A DNA stretch of 64,000 bases from Pratylenchus scribneri (GCA_030063045.1 JAQSEB010000005.1:1749001-1813000), one strand, 5' to 3'. Shown: positions 41,003 through 52,565, numbered from the stretch's first letter. Notes: generated by a model from the sequence alone, not told the origin. A program made the numbers and translations.

Positions 41003-41215
41003 ACATTTTTTGCTAAACTTTCCAATTAAATAGCGCAAATCATGGCAATGTGTGGCCGCATAGAATGGCATCCGAAGACCAACAAATCCGAATTCATCCG
41101 AATTGAAATGTGTTATATTGTAGAGGAATATTTTATGGCCATTTTTATTTTCCGGCGACAACATTCCTTGGCAATAGCGTTGCACCAAATTGTTAATCAT
41201 CACATCGCTGTGAAG
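41003..41215 (-). CDS. Carboxylesterase exon with the catalytic histidine (copy E), open
   Basis: Reads SDVMINNLVQRYCQGMLSPE, then GHKIFLYNITHFNSDEFGFV and PFYAATHCHDLRYLIGK. In nematode carboxylesterases the His of the Ser-Glu-His triad lies in the ATHC..LRY motif, seen here. The frame is intact, unlike the paralogous exon at 45490-45700. Confidence 0.72.
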
Positions 41216-41229
41216 GCTGAAATGTTGTT

Positions 41230-42940
41230 AATTTTTTAAATATTTAATAATTTTAATTTTTAATTTATTTTTGTTTTCAGCGATTTTTTTGTAAGAATAT
41301 TTTGTGATTCACCTCATTCATATAATCCCTTACCAAAAATCTTTTTTTTTGTGTACTATGAAAGCTAAATTTTCTTTTTACGTATTTTGATTTTACTACA
41401 AATTTATTTTATTTTTTGCATTTCGTGTGCAACATTTGTCCTATTTATTCTGAATTAATTTCATTTTTGGTAAGTAATATGAAGAATTTATAAAGGAAAA
41501 ATATTATGAGTTCGACATTTTTTTTCCGAAATTTATGGTATCAATTAATAAAATTCCTAAAGTGTTCAGAAATTAATTTTTTTTTGATTTTTTAGTATTT
41601 TTCCTCACTCTTCTCTTTTGATTTGTTTTTGTTTCATTTTTGATCCTATTATATGAAAAATTAAGAAATAAAATTTTATGAGTTTAAAATTTTTGTCAAC
41701 GAATCTTTAATATATAACATATCCATAAATTTAATAAATTTACAAAAATGTCTTCTTCTCACCCAATAATTTATTTTTTATTTTATTATTTTTTTTTAAC
41801 ATTTAATGTATTAGTCAATGCATTTTCTTTTTTAATCTGATTTTATTTTTGACGATTATATGGTGAATTTAAAAAAAGATTATATGAGTTTAATATTTTT
41901 TGTCAAAGAAATTTTTAAATTAATTATAAATTTAATAAAGTTCCAATCCAAAATATTCAGATTTAGGAAATTTTAAATCTAAATTTTTTATTTTATTTTT
42001 ACATTTTTTAACATTAAAACATTATTAAATGATGCACTTGACCAGAGCTGTGTCTAGCTCCGACTTAAGCTCCAACTCCGGCTCCGCTCCGGAGCTCGAG
42101 CCAGAGCTAAAAATTTAAAAGGTCAGAGCCCGCAGCTCGAGCCGGAGCTAAAAATTTTAAGGACCGGAGCTCGGAGCCGGAGCCGTAGCTAAGAATTACG
42201 AATAGTACAGCTCTGATCTTGACGAAATTTATCGATTAAGTTTTTATTTTTTTCGACAATTTTTCTTAAAAAATAGGTGAAAATTTTTTCTGACAATTAA
42301 ATCCGGAAATTTAAATTTTTTTTATTTTTTTAGCATTTTGTAGTCGCTTTCGCTTTATTATTCTAATTTTATTAAAATTTTGATCTTTTTATAAAGAATT
42401 TAAATTGGAAAAATATTATGAGTTCAACTTTTTTATCAGAGAATATTTTAATAATTTTTAAATTAATTATAAATTAATAAAATAGAAAAATGTCCAGCAG
42501 AAATTTAAAATTTTTATTTTATTTTTGTTTATTTTAAGCATTTTGAGTGCCGCGCGAACAGCTTTTAATCCGGATTTTATTTCACTAGAGATAGGTTATT
42601 TAAAGAATTTAAAAGAAAAAAAAATTTTATAGTTCAACATTTTTTGTCCGAAATTTTTAATTATTAAATAACCATAAATTAAATAAAATTCAAATAAGTA
42701 TTTCTTTAATGATATGAAGAATTTAAAAATAAAAAATAATATGAGTTCAACATCATTGTTGGATAAATTTTTAAATAAGCTATAAATTAATAAAATTCTA
42801 AAAATTACTGAATTACGGAAATTTGAAATTTTTTATTTTATTTTTTAATCTTTTAGCATTTCGGAATGCTCAAGCCTGCTTCTTTTAATTGAATTTTATT
42901 TCCTTTTAGATGTATCATATAAAAACTAAAAAGAAAAAAA
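41230..42940. repeat. Satellite family A (block 4)
   Basis: Consecutive TATGAGTTCGACATTTTTT, ATGAGTTTAAAATTTTTGTC and ATGAGTTTAATATTTTTTGT words at about 41505, 41687 and 41885, then 42418 and 42741: spacing about 180 to 330 bp. One hAT-type MITE is inserted. Confidence 0.75.
42043..42215. mobile_element. Short hAT-type MITE rich in GGAGCT words (173 bp)
   Basis: Ends CAGAGCTGT and ACAGCTCTG. The flanking 8-mers CACTTGAC (42035-42042) and ATCTTGAC (42216-42223) agree at 6 of 8. The interior repeats CCGGAGCTCGGAGCCGGAGC-type words, a sharp GC peak in the satellite. No coding. Confidence 0.65.
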
Positions 42941-42949
42941 AACATTTTT

Positions 42950-44100
42950 TTAAATTTATATTATGAGAAAAATAATTGCAAAAATCAAAAAAAAATATTG
43001 AAAAATGCATTCAATAAAATGTGAATTTAGAATTTTAAAATAAAAATTAAAAATGATAAGAAAATCTCTCAATCAAATAGAAAAAAATTTTAAAAATAAA
43101 TTTAATGGAAAAATGCAACTCATATAATTTTTAGTTTAGAATTCTAATAAATTCGAAAAATAATTGTTAAAATCATTTACAAGATAAACTCAATTCTCGT
43201 ACAAAAAATTATTAAAATAAAATAATTTAAAAATGTTATTGAATTTGAGAGAAAATTCTTTAAAAAATGAAACAATCAGTTCATACTCAAATCCATTTGA
43301 GTGCTTATTTTAAGAGGAATTTTTAAAAAATCTTTTAAAATAAAATTTTATAATTATCGGAAAAATTCAATTTAAAAAATATTCGATTTTGAAATTTCTT
43401 AAATCAAAAAAAAGATTCAATCTAACATAATTAAAAAATCCATTCAATAAAAATGAGAATTTCAAATTTTTAAATAAAAATTAAAAATGCATAGGAGATT
43501 CTCTCAATCAATAGAAAAAGATTTAAAAATTTAATTAATATGAAAATGCACTACAAAAAATTTTCATATGAGAAATTTCTTAAATCAAAAAAATATGCTG
43601 AAAATCATTTACAAAAGATGGCCCTAATTATACCAAAATTATAAAAATAAATAAATAAAAATTTTAAAAAAATAAAATAAATTCTCTCATATCAATCAAA
43701 TTGAAAAAGATAAACAAATTTAATTAATGGAAAAATGCAAATCATAAAATTTTCATTTTACAAATTATTAAATCAGAAAAAAACTGCATAAATCATATAT
43801 ATTGATGGGGTGTGTTTCCGAACAATTTATAAAAATAAATAAAATTTAAAAAAATGCATTTAATAAAAAATGAAAACATTTTTTTAATTTTCTGATTATT
43901 AAAAACATGCATGTCTCAATCAAATATAAAGCATGTTTAAAAATAATTATATTTATGAAAAAAGAATGCAGCTCATAAAGTTTTTTTAGAAATTTCACAA
44001 ATTACAAAAATTATTGCAAAGAAATCATTTCTAAATTACTTCAAATTACAAAAAAAAATTAAATTATTTTTTAAAACCATTTTTAATTAATAATATGAAA
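42950..44100. repeat. Satellite family B (block 1), ~215-bp units
   Basis: Unit words in order: GGAAAAATGCAACTCATAAA, ATTTCATAAATCAGAAAAAT, AAATCATTTACAA, AAAATGCATTCAATAAAAAT, AAATTAAAAATGCATAAGAA and AATCTCTCAATCAAATAGAA. About five copies. CTCATAAAATTTT is the complement of the AAAATTTTATGAG word of family A. Confidence 0.75.
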
Positions 44101-44116
44101 AATTCAATCAAATTAG

Positions 44117-44256
44117 AAATTATCTTTCCATCCCATTTTTAATGCCATTCGTATTGGGACTGCCTGTATTCGTTACGTCTTCACAACGGCCATACAGTGC
44201 TTCCATTTCCGGATTTCCTCCCATAAAAATTACTCGTTTGTATAAATCTTCGATTT
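44117..44256 (-). CDS. Carboxylesterase exon downstream of the nucleophile elbow (copy E?)
   Basis: Minus strand reads IEDLYKRVIFMGGNPEMEAL and YGRCEDVTNTG. The DLYKRVIFMGG block is the segment just after the catalytic-serine motif in this family. It lies upstream, in the minus sense, of 41003-41215, so it is the most 5' recognised exon of copy E. A donor GTAACGAA follows RCED; the conserved NGIKNGMER tail may be intron. Confidence 0.55.
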
Positions 44257-44569
44257 TAATAGGAAATTAATTCTAATGAATAAATATAAATATTTTATAA
44301 ATATTTTGAAATTCGTTCTATTTATAATTCGAATCGGTTTTGAAGGAATTTAATTCTATTTTAATTCCGCCTTATTTTTTAAATTTTTTATTGTACAAAA
44401 TGAATCAATTTTATTACAATATTTATTTAAAAATAAAATAAAATCAAAAAGTCAAAAGGTCGGATAATATCAAGAATAAAATGATTAGCATTAAATTGAG
44501 GATATTAAAAGAATAAAATGGACAAATTTTGGCTTAAGAAATGCTTTTGTACAAATTTTATTTGAGCAA

Positions 44570-44745
44570 TTAATTCATTTTCTCTTCTTGTTCTCTTTTT
44601 TCCTCTTCCATTTTCTTCCAAAATTCAAATCTTTTTCCTTGATAATCGGAACGAATTTTTGGCTCAAGGCAAAGTTCCAAATGACGGTAAGTACCCCGAG
44701 GGTCAATTGGAAGCCATTCAACGGCAATTTTGGCAGATGGCAAAG
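44570..44745 (-). CDS. Carboxylesterase C-terminal exon (copy D), open
   Basis: LPSAKIAVEWLPIDPRGTYR, HLELCLEPKIRSDYQGKRFE and FWKKMEEEKREQEEKMN with stop at 44570. Open itself, but the exon at 45490-45700 of the same copy is broken. Confidence 0.6.
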
Positions 44746-44834
44746 CTAAAAATTGGTTTGGAGTTTATGATATTTTAAATTAATAGTATTTAATTTGTCG
44801 AAAAGAGTACAAAATAAGGCTAAAATAATTACAA

Positions 44835-45015
44835 TGATTAAAGTTTGTTTTATCCAATATTCATAAAACATATACCCAAATTGGATAGAGCTGGTCAAGA
44901 CGCCGCATTGAATGGTATATAATTTGTCATGGTTTGGTCAATAATAAAAGGGTATTTAATGGTTTAAACCTAATTGGATTAATAGTTCAAAACTAAGCTA
45001 GAATTTCTTAAACCC
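44835..45015. repeat. Dispersed repeat, GACGC-core family (copy 10)
   Basis: AAATTGGATAGAGCTGGTCA, AATGGTATATAATTTGTCAT and GGTTTGGTCAATAATAAAAG. In an esterase intron. Confidence 0.75.
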
Positions 45016-45220
45016 AAGCCAAAACATAATCAAATAAATAGGAGATTTATAAATATATTTAAGGTTTAAAATCTAAGATAGCAATTTTTCATAATTTTTA
45101 TTTCGAGAATTTTTCTTTAAAAATAAGAAAATTAAAAAATTTAGGGAATAATAAATTTTTGCTTTTTAAATATTAAAAATATTAATTTGTAAAAAAATTT
45201 CGCCAAAAAATTTCACTCAC

Positions 45221-45410
45221 ATTCAGCAAATTTTGTTCCATTTGCCAGCATTGTGCCATTCCCATTGGCAATTTTACCATTGCTTTTTTCCGTCCGAATT
45301 GTGGAAGAAATATTTGGGTCGCCGAATTTGGCAAAATTTGTGAACAATGTGCCAATAATTCGCATCATATGTTTATCATCCCAATTGGGTCGAAATTTGG
45401 AGTAGAGGCC
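45221..45410 (-). CDS. Carboxylesterase penultimate exon (copy D), open
   Basis: LYSKFRPNWDDKHMMRIIGT then LFTNFAKFGDPNISSTIRTE. Same borders and 190-bp length as 40678-40867. Confidence 0.62.
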
Positions 45411-45489
45411 CTTTAAATTATATAAAAAATTAATCTATTATTTAAATAAAATTTCATTATAAAATTTTATTAATTCCTCTACTTTTTCG

Positions 45490-45700
45490 CTGACCTTTCC
45501 AATTAAATAGCGCAAATCATGGCAATGTGTGGCCGCATAAAATGGCATTCGAAGGCCAATAAAACCGAATTCATCCGCGTTGAAATGTGTCATATATTGT
45601 AAAGGAATATTTTATGGCCTTTTTTATTTTCCGGCGACAACATTCCTTGGCAATAGCGTTGCACCGAATTGTTAATCATAACATCGCTGTGAAGGCTGAA
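45490..45700 (-). pseudogene. Carboxylesterase catalytic-His exon (copy D), frameshifted
   Basis: SDVMINNSVQRYCQGMLSPE is open, but after HKIFLYNI a two-base insertion (ATATGACAC against ATAACAC in copy E) creates a TGA and shifts the frame, so the catalytic ATHC..LRY motif is only in a different frame. Copy D is therefore a pseudogene unless this is a sequence error. Confidence 0.75.
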
Positions 45701-45709
45701 ATGTTGTTG

Positions 45710-46620
45710 AATTTATTTAGATTTTGATATATAATAATTGTAATTTTGTGACTCAACATCCTTAAATCTTACAAAAATTCATTTAAATCATGTACCAAAG
45801 GCACAAAATTCCTATTTATTGTGAAAATTTGTTTTCAATATTTTATTCCTACATTTTATAGTTAAATTTTTCCACTGTTTTTAAATATATTTGAATTTTG
45901 GGTTTAATCTAATCCAAAATTTTTTATTTAATTTTTTTAATAATTATCCTATATATAATTTTCCATGTCGACCGACACCAAACAAAATGGACATTTAAAT
46001 TTTCGCGTTACCCGACCGACACCGACCGACACTAATAGCCAATAAGGGACAGTTAAATTTTCATCTTATTTAAGCGTTTTGTTTTTTAATTATTTTCAGG
46101 GATGCATCTTTCTAAGGGTAATTTGGGACGCTGATCACGAATCTGACATTAGATTTTTGATTAGACATCATCTAATCTATGATTTTCAAAAAATTTTTGA
46201 TTTTTTCCAAAAAAAATTTACAATATTAAGAGAATAAGCAAAAATCACTAATATTATTTGTGAATAAAAGTTACATAAAACATTTTACAAATAAATTAGC
46301 ATTAAAGCAAAGCAATACAGCATGAAATCAATCAACTTTTCTTAATTTTGGAAAGAATATTGAGATAAAAAATGGTTAAAAATGTTACATAAGCAATATT
46401 AAATGAATTGTAATTAAAAATGCACGACGGCCGCATGTTTGGCAAAATAATGGCTGGGATCAAAGGATTTCACGGTCTCGAAGAAATTGAATTGAATTTT
46501 CAGATGAATTAATGTATGGAATAATTCAAAAGATTAAATAATTCTCAGAATACAGAACAAAATCAGAATAAGAATAAAATAAAGGTTCTTTCTTTTTTTG
46601 GGGTGGGGGCAACAAGAACT
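45710..46620. other. AT-rich spacer with repeat fragments
   Basis: Contains GACCGACACCGACCGACACT words at 45965-46040 and a fragment of the 28-kb foldback (ATCACGAATCTGACATTAGA, about 46135). No gene supported. Confidence 0.5.
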
Positions 46621-46624
46621 ATAA

Positions 46625-48235
46625 TATATAATAGGCTGATTAGGAAGATAATCCTGCAGATGATGAAGAAGATGATGAGGATGATGGAGATGAAGAAGAT
46701 GAGGATAATAATGATGATGAAGATGAGGTTAATGATGAGGATGAAGATGAGAATGAGAGGATGATGAAGATGAAAGGATGATGAAGATGATGATGAGGAT
46801 GATGATGAAGATGAAGAAGGTAATGATGAGGATGATGATGAAGAAGGGGATGATGAAAATAAGGATGATGAGGATGAAGATGATGATGATGAAAAAGAGA
46901 ATGAAGATGAGAATGAAGATGAGAATGAGAAGATGACAACGAGAGGATAATGAAGATGAGGATGATGATGAAGATGAAGATAAAGATGATGATGAAGATG
47001 ACGATGATGAAGATGAGGAAGATGGTGAAGGGGATGATAAAAATGATGGAGATGGAGATGATGATGAAGACGAGAATGAAGATGATGATGAAGACGAGAA
47101 TGAAGATGAGAATGATGATGATGAAAATGAGAGGATAAGAAGATGAGGATGATGATGAAGATAAGGATAATGGTGAAGATGATGATGAGGAAGAAGATAA
47201 GGATAATGATGAAGATGTGAGGATGAAGATGAGGAAGATGATGAGGATTGTGTAGAGGATGATGTGGATGATAATGAAGATGATGAGGATGATGAAGATG
47301 AGGATGAGGATGATGATGAAGATGAAGAAGGTAATGATGAGGATGATGATGAAGAAGGGGATGATGAAAATAAGGATGATGAGGATGAAGATGATGATGA
47401 TGAAAAAGAGAATGAAGATGAGAATGAAGATGAGAATGAGAAGATGACAATGAGAGGATAATGAAGATGAGGATGATGATGAAGATGAGGATAAAGATGA
47501 TGATGAAGAAGATGAAGATAAGGATAATGATGAAGACGAGAATGAAGATGATGATGAAGACGAGAATGAAGATGAGAATGATGATGATGAAAATGAGAGG
47601 ATAAGAAGATGAGGATGATGATGAAGATGATTAAGATAAGGATAATGGTGAAGATGATGATGAGGAAGAAGATACGGATAATGATGAAGATGTGATGATG
47701 AAGATGAGGAAGATGATGAGGATTGTGTAGAGGATGATGCGGATGATGATGAAGATGATGAGGATGATGAAGATGAGGATAATGATGATGATGAAGAATG
47801 GTGAATGGGATGATGAAGATGTTGATGAAGACGAGAATGAAAATGATCATGAGAATGAAATGATGAAGATGAGAATGAGAGGATAATGAAGATGAGGATG
47901 ATTACGAAGATGAAGATGAGGATAATGATGATGATGAAGAAGATGATGAAGATGAGGATAATGATATGATGAAGATGAGGAAGATTATGAGGATGGTGAA
48001 GGGGATGATGAGGATGATGATGAAGACGAGAATGATGATGAGAATGAGAGGATGAAGATGAAGATGAAAATGAAATAATAATGAAGATGTGGATGAGAGG
48101 ATGATGAAGATGAGTAGAGGATGATGATGTAGAAGGTAATGTTGAGGATGATGATGAAGAAGGGGATGATGAAGATAAGGATGATGATGATGAAGATGAC
48201 GATGAAAATTATATGAAGAAGGCCATCATCATCTT
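46625..48235. repeat. GAT/GAA-rich imperfect microsatellite (1.6 kb)
   Basis: Long imperfect array of GATGATGAAGATGAGGAT-like trimers with a higher-order block near 600 bp (the 46800-46930 text recurs near 47320-47450). The long open frames on both strands (Ser/His/Ile on minus, Asp/Glu/Met on plus) follow from the trimer structure and are not genes. Confidence 0.93.
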
Positions 48236-48239
48236 CTTA

Positions 48240-48620
48240 ATCATCCTATTATATATTCTAGGTCTTGCCCCTTGCTGATAATCTTCCTGCTGCCCCCCCC
48301 CCCCAAAATGTAGCAAAATCAGAATTTAAAAATAAGAAAAAATCAGAATTCAGAACAAAATCAGAATTAAAAATAAACGTTTTGCATATTTAGCATGATT
48401 GTTTTTGATTATTGTGTCTAGCTCAGGAGTTCGCCCTACGGGTCACTGAATTTTTCGAAGTTTGAACTAATGAATAAAAAAATTTTTTTGATTTGGAAAG
48501 AATGAAAAATGGATATTTTTATTTTTCAAATTCGTTTTGTGAAAAATGGAATAAACAGGCTGCGCTATGTAGCTGTTATTTATTTCATATTTCCTTTTTC
48601 TTTTCGACTTTGAATAAATT
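48240..48620. other. Spacer
   Basis: Short spacer with a C-run at 48292-48303. No gene supported. Confidence 0.45.
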
Positions 48621-48628
48621 TCACAATA

Positions 48629-48928
48629 ATGGATAGGATAAAAGAAATAAAAATTCTGGGCAAATGCATGTGCAAAATATTTTTTCATAATAAATTTCAT
48701 TTCCATTTACAAAGAATGAATAATCAAGTATCAATCGGATGTGGACTATTTTTAATAAAAGATTTCAATATTACTATTATCACCATAAAATATACAAAAC
48801 CATACTTGGCGGTTTATAATATTTCACTTTTTTTTCTTACCATTTTGAAGGCATTTCTTATAACGAATTGGGGTCCTGCTAAAATTATTTTTCATAAATT
48901 TTTTTCTTCCGGTTTTAGATTATGTTGA
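48629..48928 (+). other. Possible gustatory-receptor-like C-terminal fragment
   Basis: A 99-codon plus frame with hydrophobic segments: FHLQRMNNQVSIGCGLFLIK, then DFNITIITIKYTKPYLAVYN and ISLFFLTILKAFLITNWG. The LQ...........GLF.I......I...K.YL.VY order loosely recalls the last helix of insect-type gustatory receptors (Gr/GUR). No other receptor exons are seen. Weak; could be chance. Confidence 0.2.
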
Positions 48929-49085
48929 GCACTAATTTGACATTTATTTTTAATTAAATCTTTCCGGAAAAAGCCAAAATTAATTTTTCCACTTAAAACT
49001 TTATGTAAAATAAGTGGAAAATATTTTTAACGGAAAACAATCCGTTGCCTATAGGCTAAATTATGAAAAAATATATAATCATAAT

Positions 49086-49721
49086 TAGGGAGCGGATTTA
49101 TATTGATATAGAATCCCGAAATATAGGCATAAAATATTGATATAAAATTGCTAAAATATTGATATAATTTGCAAAAATTGGCAAAATATTGATGGAATAT
49201 TGATGAAAATTTTTTAAAAAAATCGCTATATTTTATAAAAATTTCGAAAAAAAAATATTTTTCATTATCCTCAATCAAAAATTATTCATATTTCAAAGTT
49301 TTTATTCAAAAAATTTCAAAATCCATTACCTAAAAATTTTTACACACATCAATAATTTTTAAAAATTTTCCAAAATCAATTTTTCATTAATTATTTTCAA
49401 AAAATCACAAAATGAATTTTTTCCTTAAATTTTTTAAGAAATTCTCAAAATTTTTAAAAAAAATTTTCGATTTTTTTTCAAAAAATTTCAACTTTTTTCT
49501 AAAATCTTCAAAATATTGACAAAAATGGTCAAAAATTGCCAAAAAATGCCGAAATATTGATATCAATATTGACGGCCAAAAAATGGCAAAATATTGATGA
49601 ATATTGACATAAAAGTTCATGCAAATCAACTAAAACCTTGATAAAAACGTGTTTTATGTTGGTTTAAAGCTATTTTAATTTTGCAAACAAAATATTGATA
49701 TCAATAAAAATCCGCTCCCTA
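49086..49721. mobile_element. hAT-type MITE with TAGGGAGCGG ends (636 bp)
   Basis: Ends TAGGGAGCGGAT and ATCCGCTCCCTA, with a perfect 8-bp duplication ATCATAAT at 49078-49085 and 49722-49729. Subterminal ATATTGATAT words repeat at both ends. AT-rich interior, no coding. Confidence 0.9.
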
Positions 49722-49935
49722 ATCATAATCATTCTCAAAACCTGAAACCCTAACTAGCCATTTTTTGAAAAATTTTAGGGACTCATTTCATACAAGGATT
49801 GCCATTTTGAATAAAATATTCATTAGCCGCGACTCATGATCTATCTCAGTTAAATGACTTTTAATTTATTGATTGCAATATTTAAACCGTTTTTAGATTT
49901 TTTATAACTGCCAATTATTTTCAACATTTTAATTA

Positions 49936-50597
49936 ATGGCCAAATCAAATGCTCAAAAATGCAAAGAGTACAGGGAGGGGCAAAAGCAAAAAAATGAAGC
50001 CGAATACCGCGAAAAGAGTAAGTATTTTTAGTAATTTGTTTGTTCATTCAAATAGTAAAAGGCTAAATCATAAAATGACCAAAAAATTCCCACTTCTAAA
50101 TATATTCCTAATTAATCTTCATATTTTTCGAAATAAATGTTTTCTTATTTTTAAGAATATATATCCTCTTTTATTTTCATTGTTTACAAACGATATTTAA
50201 ATTAATTTTATAAGAAAATATAAAGCATATGAATATTTTTATCTGGTATATATATTAACTCAGATATAATTTTCAAATCTTATAAAATAAATGATTATAA
50301 TTTAATAAAGATGCACGGAAATGTCGCAAATATAGGGAAGAACAGCATAAGCTTCACCAGGAAATGCCACCACCAACAATTTATCTGGCCTGTGGACGTT
50401 TTGGTCGCATTGAAGTACTCGAGCGTCGCTATCCGGATTTGCTCGATGATGGTTATTTTTGCTATACGCATGACTGGGAAAAGTGCGAAATTGAAGGGCT
50501 CCTTGATGGAAGACTTCAATGCAAGATTTGTAAAGAGAAACACTGGAAGCGTGGATGGCCAAAAGAATGGCGACTTCAAGAAAAAACGAAAGCTTGA
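49936..50597 (+). CDS. Small basic cysteine-containing protein, 122 residues, unknown
   Basis: Two exons, 49936-50017 and 50311-50597, join in phase (AAGA|GTAAGT donor, AATAAAG acceptor). Two copies of a short motif lie on either side of the junction: NAQKCKEYREGQKQ and NARKCRKYREEQHK. Then a proline patch (EMPPPTIYLACGRFGRIEVL), ERRYPDLLDDGYFCYTHDWE, and a closing CKICKEKHWKRGWPKEW. The Cys/His set (CYTHDW, CEIEG, CKICKEKHW) could bind zinc. The NARxCRxYRE motif resembles short Arg/Tyr-rich basic motifs in some transposon-linked DNA-binding proteins; this is inference. No family recognised. Confidence 0.6.
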
Positions 50598-50599
50598 AT

Positions 50600-50825
50600 A
50601 AAGACGATATTTGATATGAAAATTTTATTAAATATTGATGATTTGATTAAAATATTGATTTTATAAATCAAATTTTATAAAATAATTTCTTAAATTATTA
50701 TTTCTTTATTTTTTTTTGAGGGTTGCAATTTTATATTTCTAGTCTTAACTCATAATTTTATAATATGTTAACTTGGGAGGGGTGCGGCTTTTTTTTGCCG
50801 AGAGATTTGGGTTCTTTTGCCGAGA
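50600..50825. other. Spacer 3' of the 122-residue gene
   Basis: AT-rich. Contains TTTTTTTGCCGAGAGATTTG and TTTTGCCGAGAGATC, a short direct repeat at 50788-50830. Confidence 0.4.
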
Positions 50826-50829
50826 GATC

Positions 50830-50985
50830 AGTTTTTTGATTATAACTCGATCCTAGACCCTCAAACCTCTTACCCATTTTGTTGAGCTCATCGAGACGCG
50901 TCGATTGATGTATAATTTGTCGGGGTTTGGCCAATAAAGGTATTAAACCGTTTAAACCCTATTTTGGTTTTTGATTTTTAACTGA
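50830..50985. repeat. Dispersed repeat, GACGC-core family (copy 11)
   Basis: GAGCTCATCGAGACGCGTCG, then GATGTATAATTTGTCGGGGT and TTAAACCGTTTAAACCC. One of the cleanest copies of the core. Confidence 0.85.
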
Positions 50986-51200
50986 TGACCAGCCCTGATA
51001 AGTAGAGTATGAAAACAAAAGATTTTAGAGTGTAGAAGAGATGAATGGGAGGATGAGAGGAGATAAATTGAATGAAGAGAAGATGATAGGATGGATAATA
51101 GAAATTCTAGATGGCGACAATGAACCATTAGCATAAAATTTTTCATTTGTTATTATTTTTTTATTTTATTTAATTTCTTTATGATTAATTCAAAAAGTAA

Positions 51201-51242
51201 CTAGCTAGGGTCGCGCGCGATAGCGCGCGAGCCTGAGCTAGT
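51201..51242. other. GC-rich palindrome in AT-rich surroundings
   Basis: Nested inverted repeat: outer AACTAGCT and AGCTAGTT, inner TCGCGCGC and GCGCGCGA around a GAT loop. Could form a strong hairpin; may be a relic of a foldback element. Confidence 0.6.
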
Positions 51243-51244
51243 TT

Positions 51245-51945
51245 TTAAAATTTTGTAACCATTTTTTTTTGTTATTCTGATTTTGTTTTGTTTTTGATCG
51301 TTTAATATGGAGAATTAATAATTAAAAAATATTATGAGTTCAACATCTTTTGCTAAATTTTTTTTAAATATTTAATTATATTCATAAATAGATATCAAAA
51401 AAATGATTTCATGCTGTCACCAAAAATTTTTTATTTTATTTTTTTAAATTTTATTAGCATTTTTGCATTTATTTGTTATTATAATTTAATATTAGTTAAT
51501 CTTGATCCATATTATATGAAAATTAAAAAAAAAAATTATAAGAATTGTGTCCAAAAATCGGAAATCTGGAAATTTTTATTTTATTTTTTGTTTTTTATCA
51601 TTTTGAAGGTATCAGTATGATTTTTACATCTTTTCATCTGATATATGAAGAATTAAAAACGGAAAAATTTTATGAGTTTAAAATTTGTTGTCAGAATTTT
51701 AATATTTAATAAAATATTATATTAATCATAAATTTAAAAATCCAAAAATGTCGAGCAATTTTTTTTATTTATTTTAAGCATTTTGGAATATATTGAAATT
51801 ATCTCTAATCGGGATTTTATTTCATTTTTGATCGGTTATTTAAAGAATTTTTAAAATTATTTTATGAGTTTAACAATTTTTGTCCTAAATTTTTAATTAT
51901 CAAACTAACAATTAATTAATAATCAGTTAAAAATTCTTTCATAAA
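51245..51945. repeat. Satellite family A (block 5)
   Basis: TATTATGAGTTCAACATCTT, TTTATGAGTTTAAAATTTGT, TTTATGAGTTTAACAATTTT words at 51334, 51671 and 51862. Not coding. Confidence 0.7.
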
Positions 51946-51949
51946 TTTA

Positions 51950-52135
51950 CCGTAAAAAGACAATGAACATTTGAAGAGGATTATTTTTATCCACTCCATC
52001 CAAATACATTTGTTCACATTGTTTTTTCCTCTCCTCCGCCATTGTTGTCCCATTAGGCCCATCGGGCAATGTAAATTCGCAAATATTTTCGCAATGACAT
52101 TAAATCCGATTGATTTCGGCCATGGGCAACTTTTT
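51950..52135 (-). pseudogene. Carboxylesterase exon remnant (LPDGPNG module, copy C/D)
   Basis: Reads ENICEFTLPDGPNGTTMAEE, then QCEQMYLDGVDKNNPLQM. The 5' half (KLPMAEINRI) ends at a TAA in the same frame. A homologous NVIAKIFAN reading exists in another frame, so at least one shift has occurred. Confidence 0.65.
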
Positions 52136-52309
52136 TGGAAATTTATTTAAAATTAAATTTTTATGGGTAAGTAAATAAAGCGATTTTTCAATAAATTTTG
52201 CCTTTTAAATTATAGAAATAAATTCTAAAAATATTTACAAAATTTCTTAATTTAAAATAAATAAATAAATAATTGAATAATTTTAAATTATTATCTTTTT
52301 AGTTATTAA

Positions 52310-52565
52310 ATTATAGAAATTCCCGTACCAAAAAGCAAAGCCTCAAATTCAGTGCCACCAATGAGCACTTCCAATTTTGGACCGTCTCCTTGGCCAATTC
52401 GACGCCTCAATTCGGTCACGGGCGCCGGAATCAATTCACCCTCTACCACGGGGCAAAATTCCAATCCTTTTCGATGCCGATTGAAGGCTGATTTTACCAA
52501 TGAGCGGTGCTGCTAATTTTTGGGCTGGCATTGAACGAAGAAATGCCAACAATGAATCCAAATCG
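52310..52565 (-). pseudogene. Carboxylesterase exon (active-site gorge region), frameshifted
   Basis: SDLDSLLAFLRSMPAQKLAA followed, after a frameshift near 52498, by SAFNRHRKGLEFCPVVEGEL, IPAPVTELRRRIGQ and KLEVLIGGTEFEALLF. FxPVVEGELIP..P.ELR and LIGGTEFE are the conserved carboxylesterase blocks around the catalytic Glu. Confidence 0.72.

Noticed and set aside
46563..47850. Very long minus-strand open frames rich in Ser, His and Ile (up to 373 codons)
   Set aside because: They are translations of a GAT/GAA trimer array; every frame stays open because the repeat rarely makes stops. No start context or domain.
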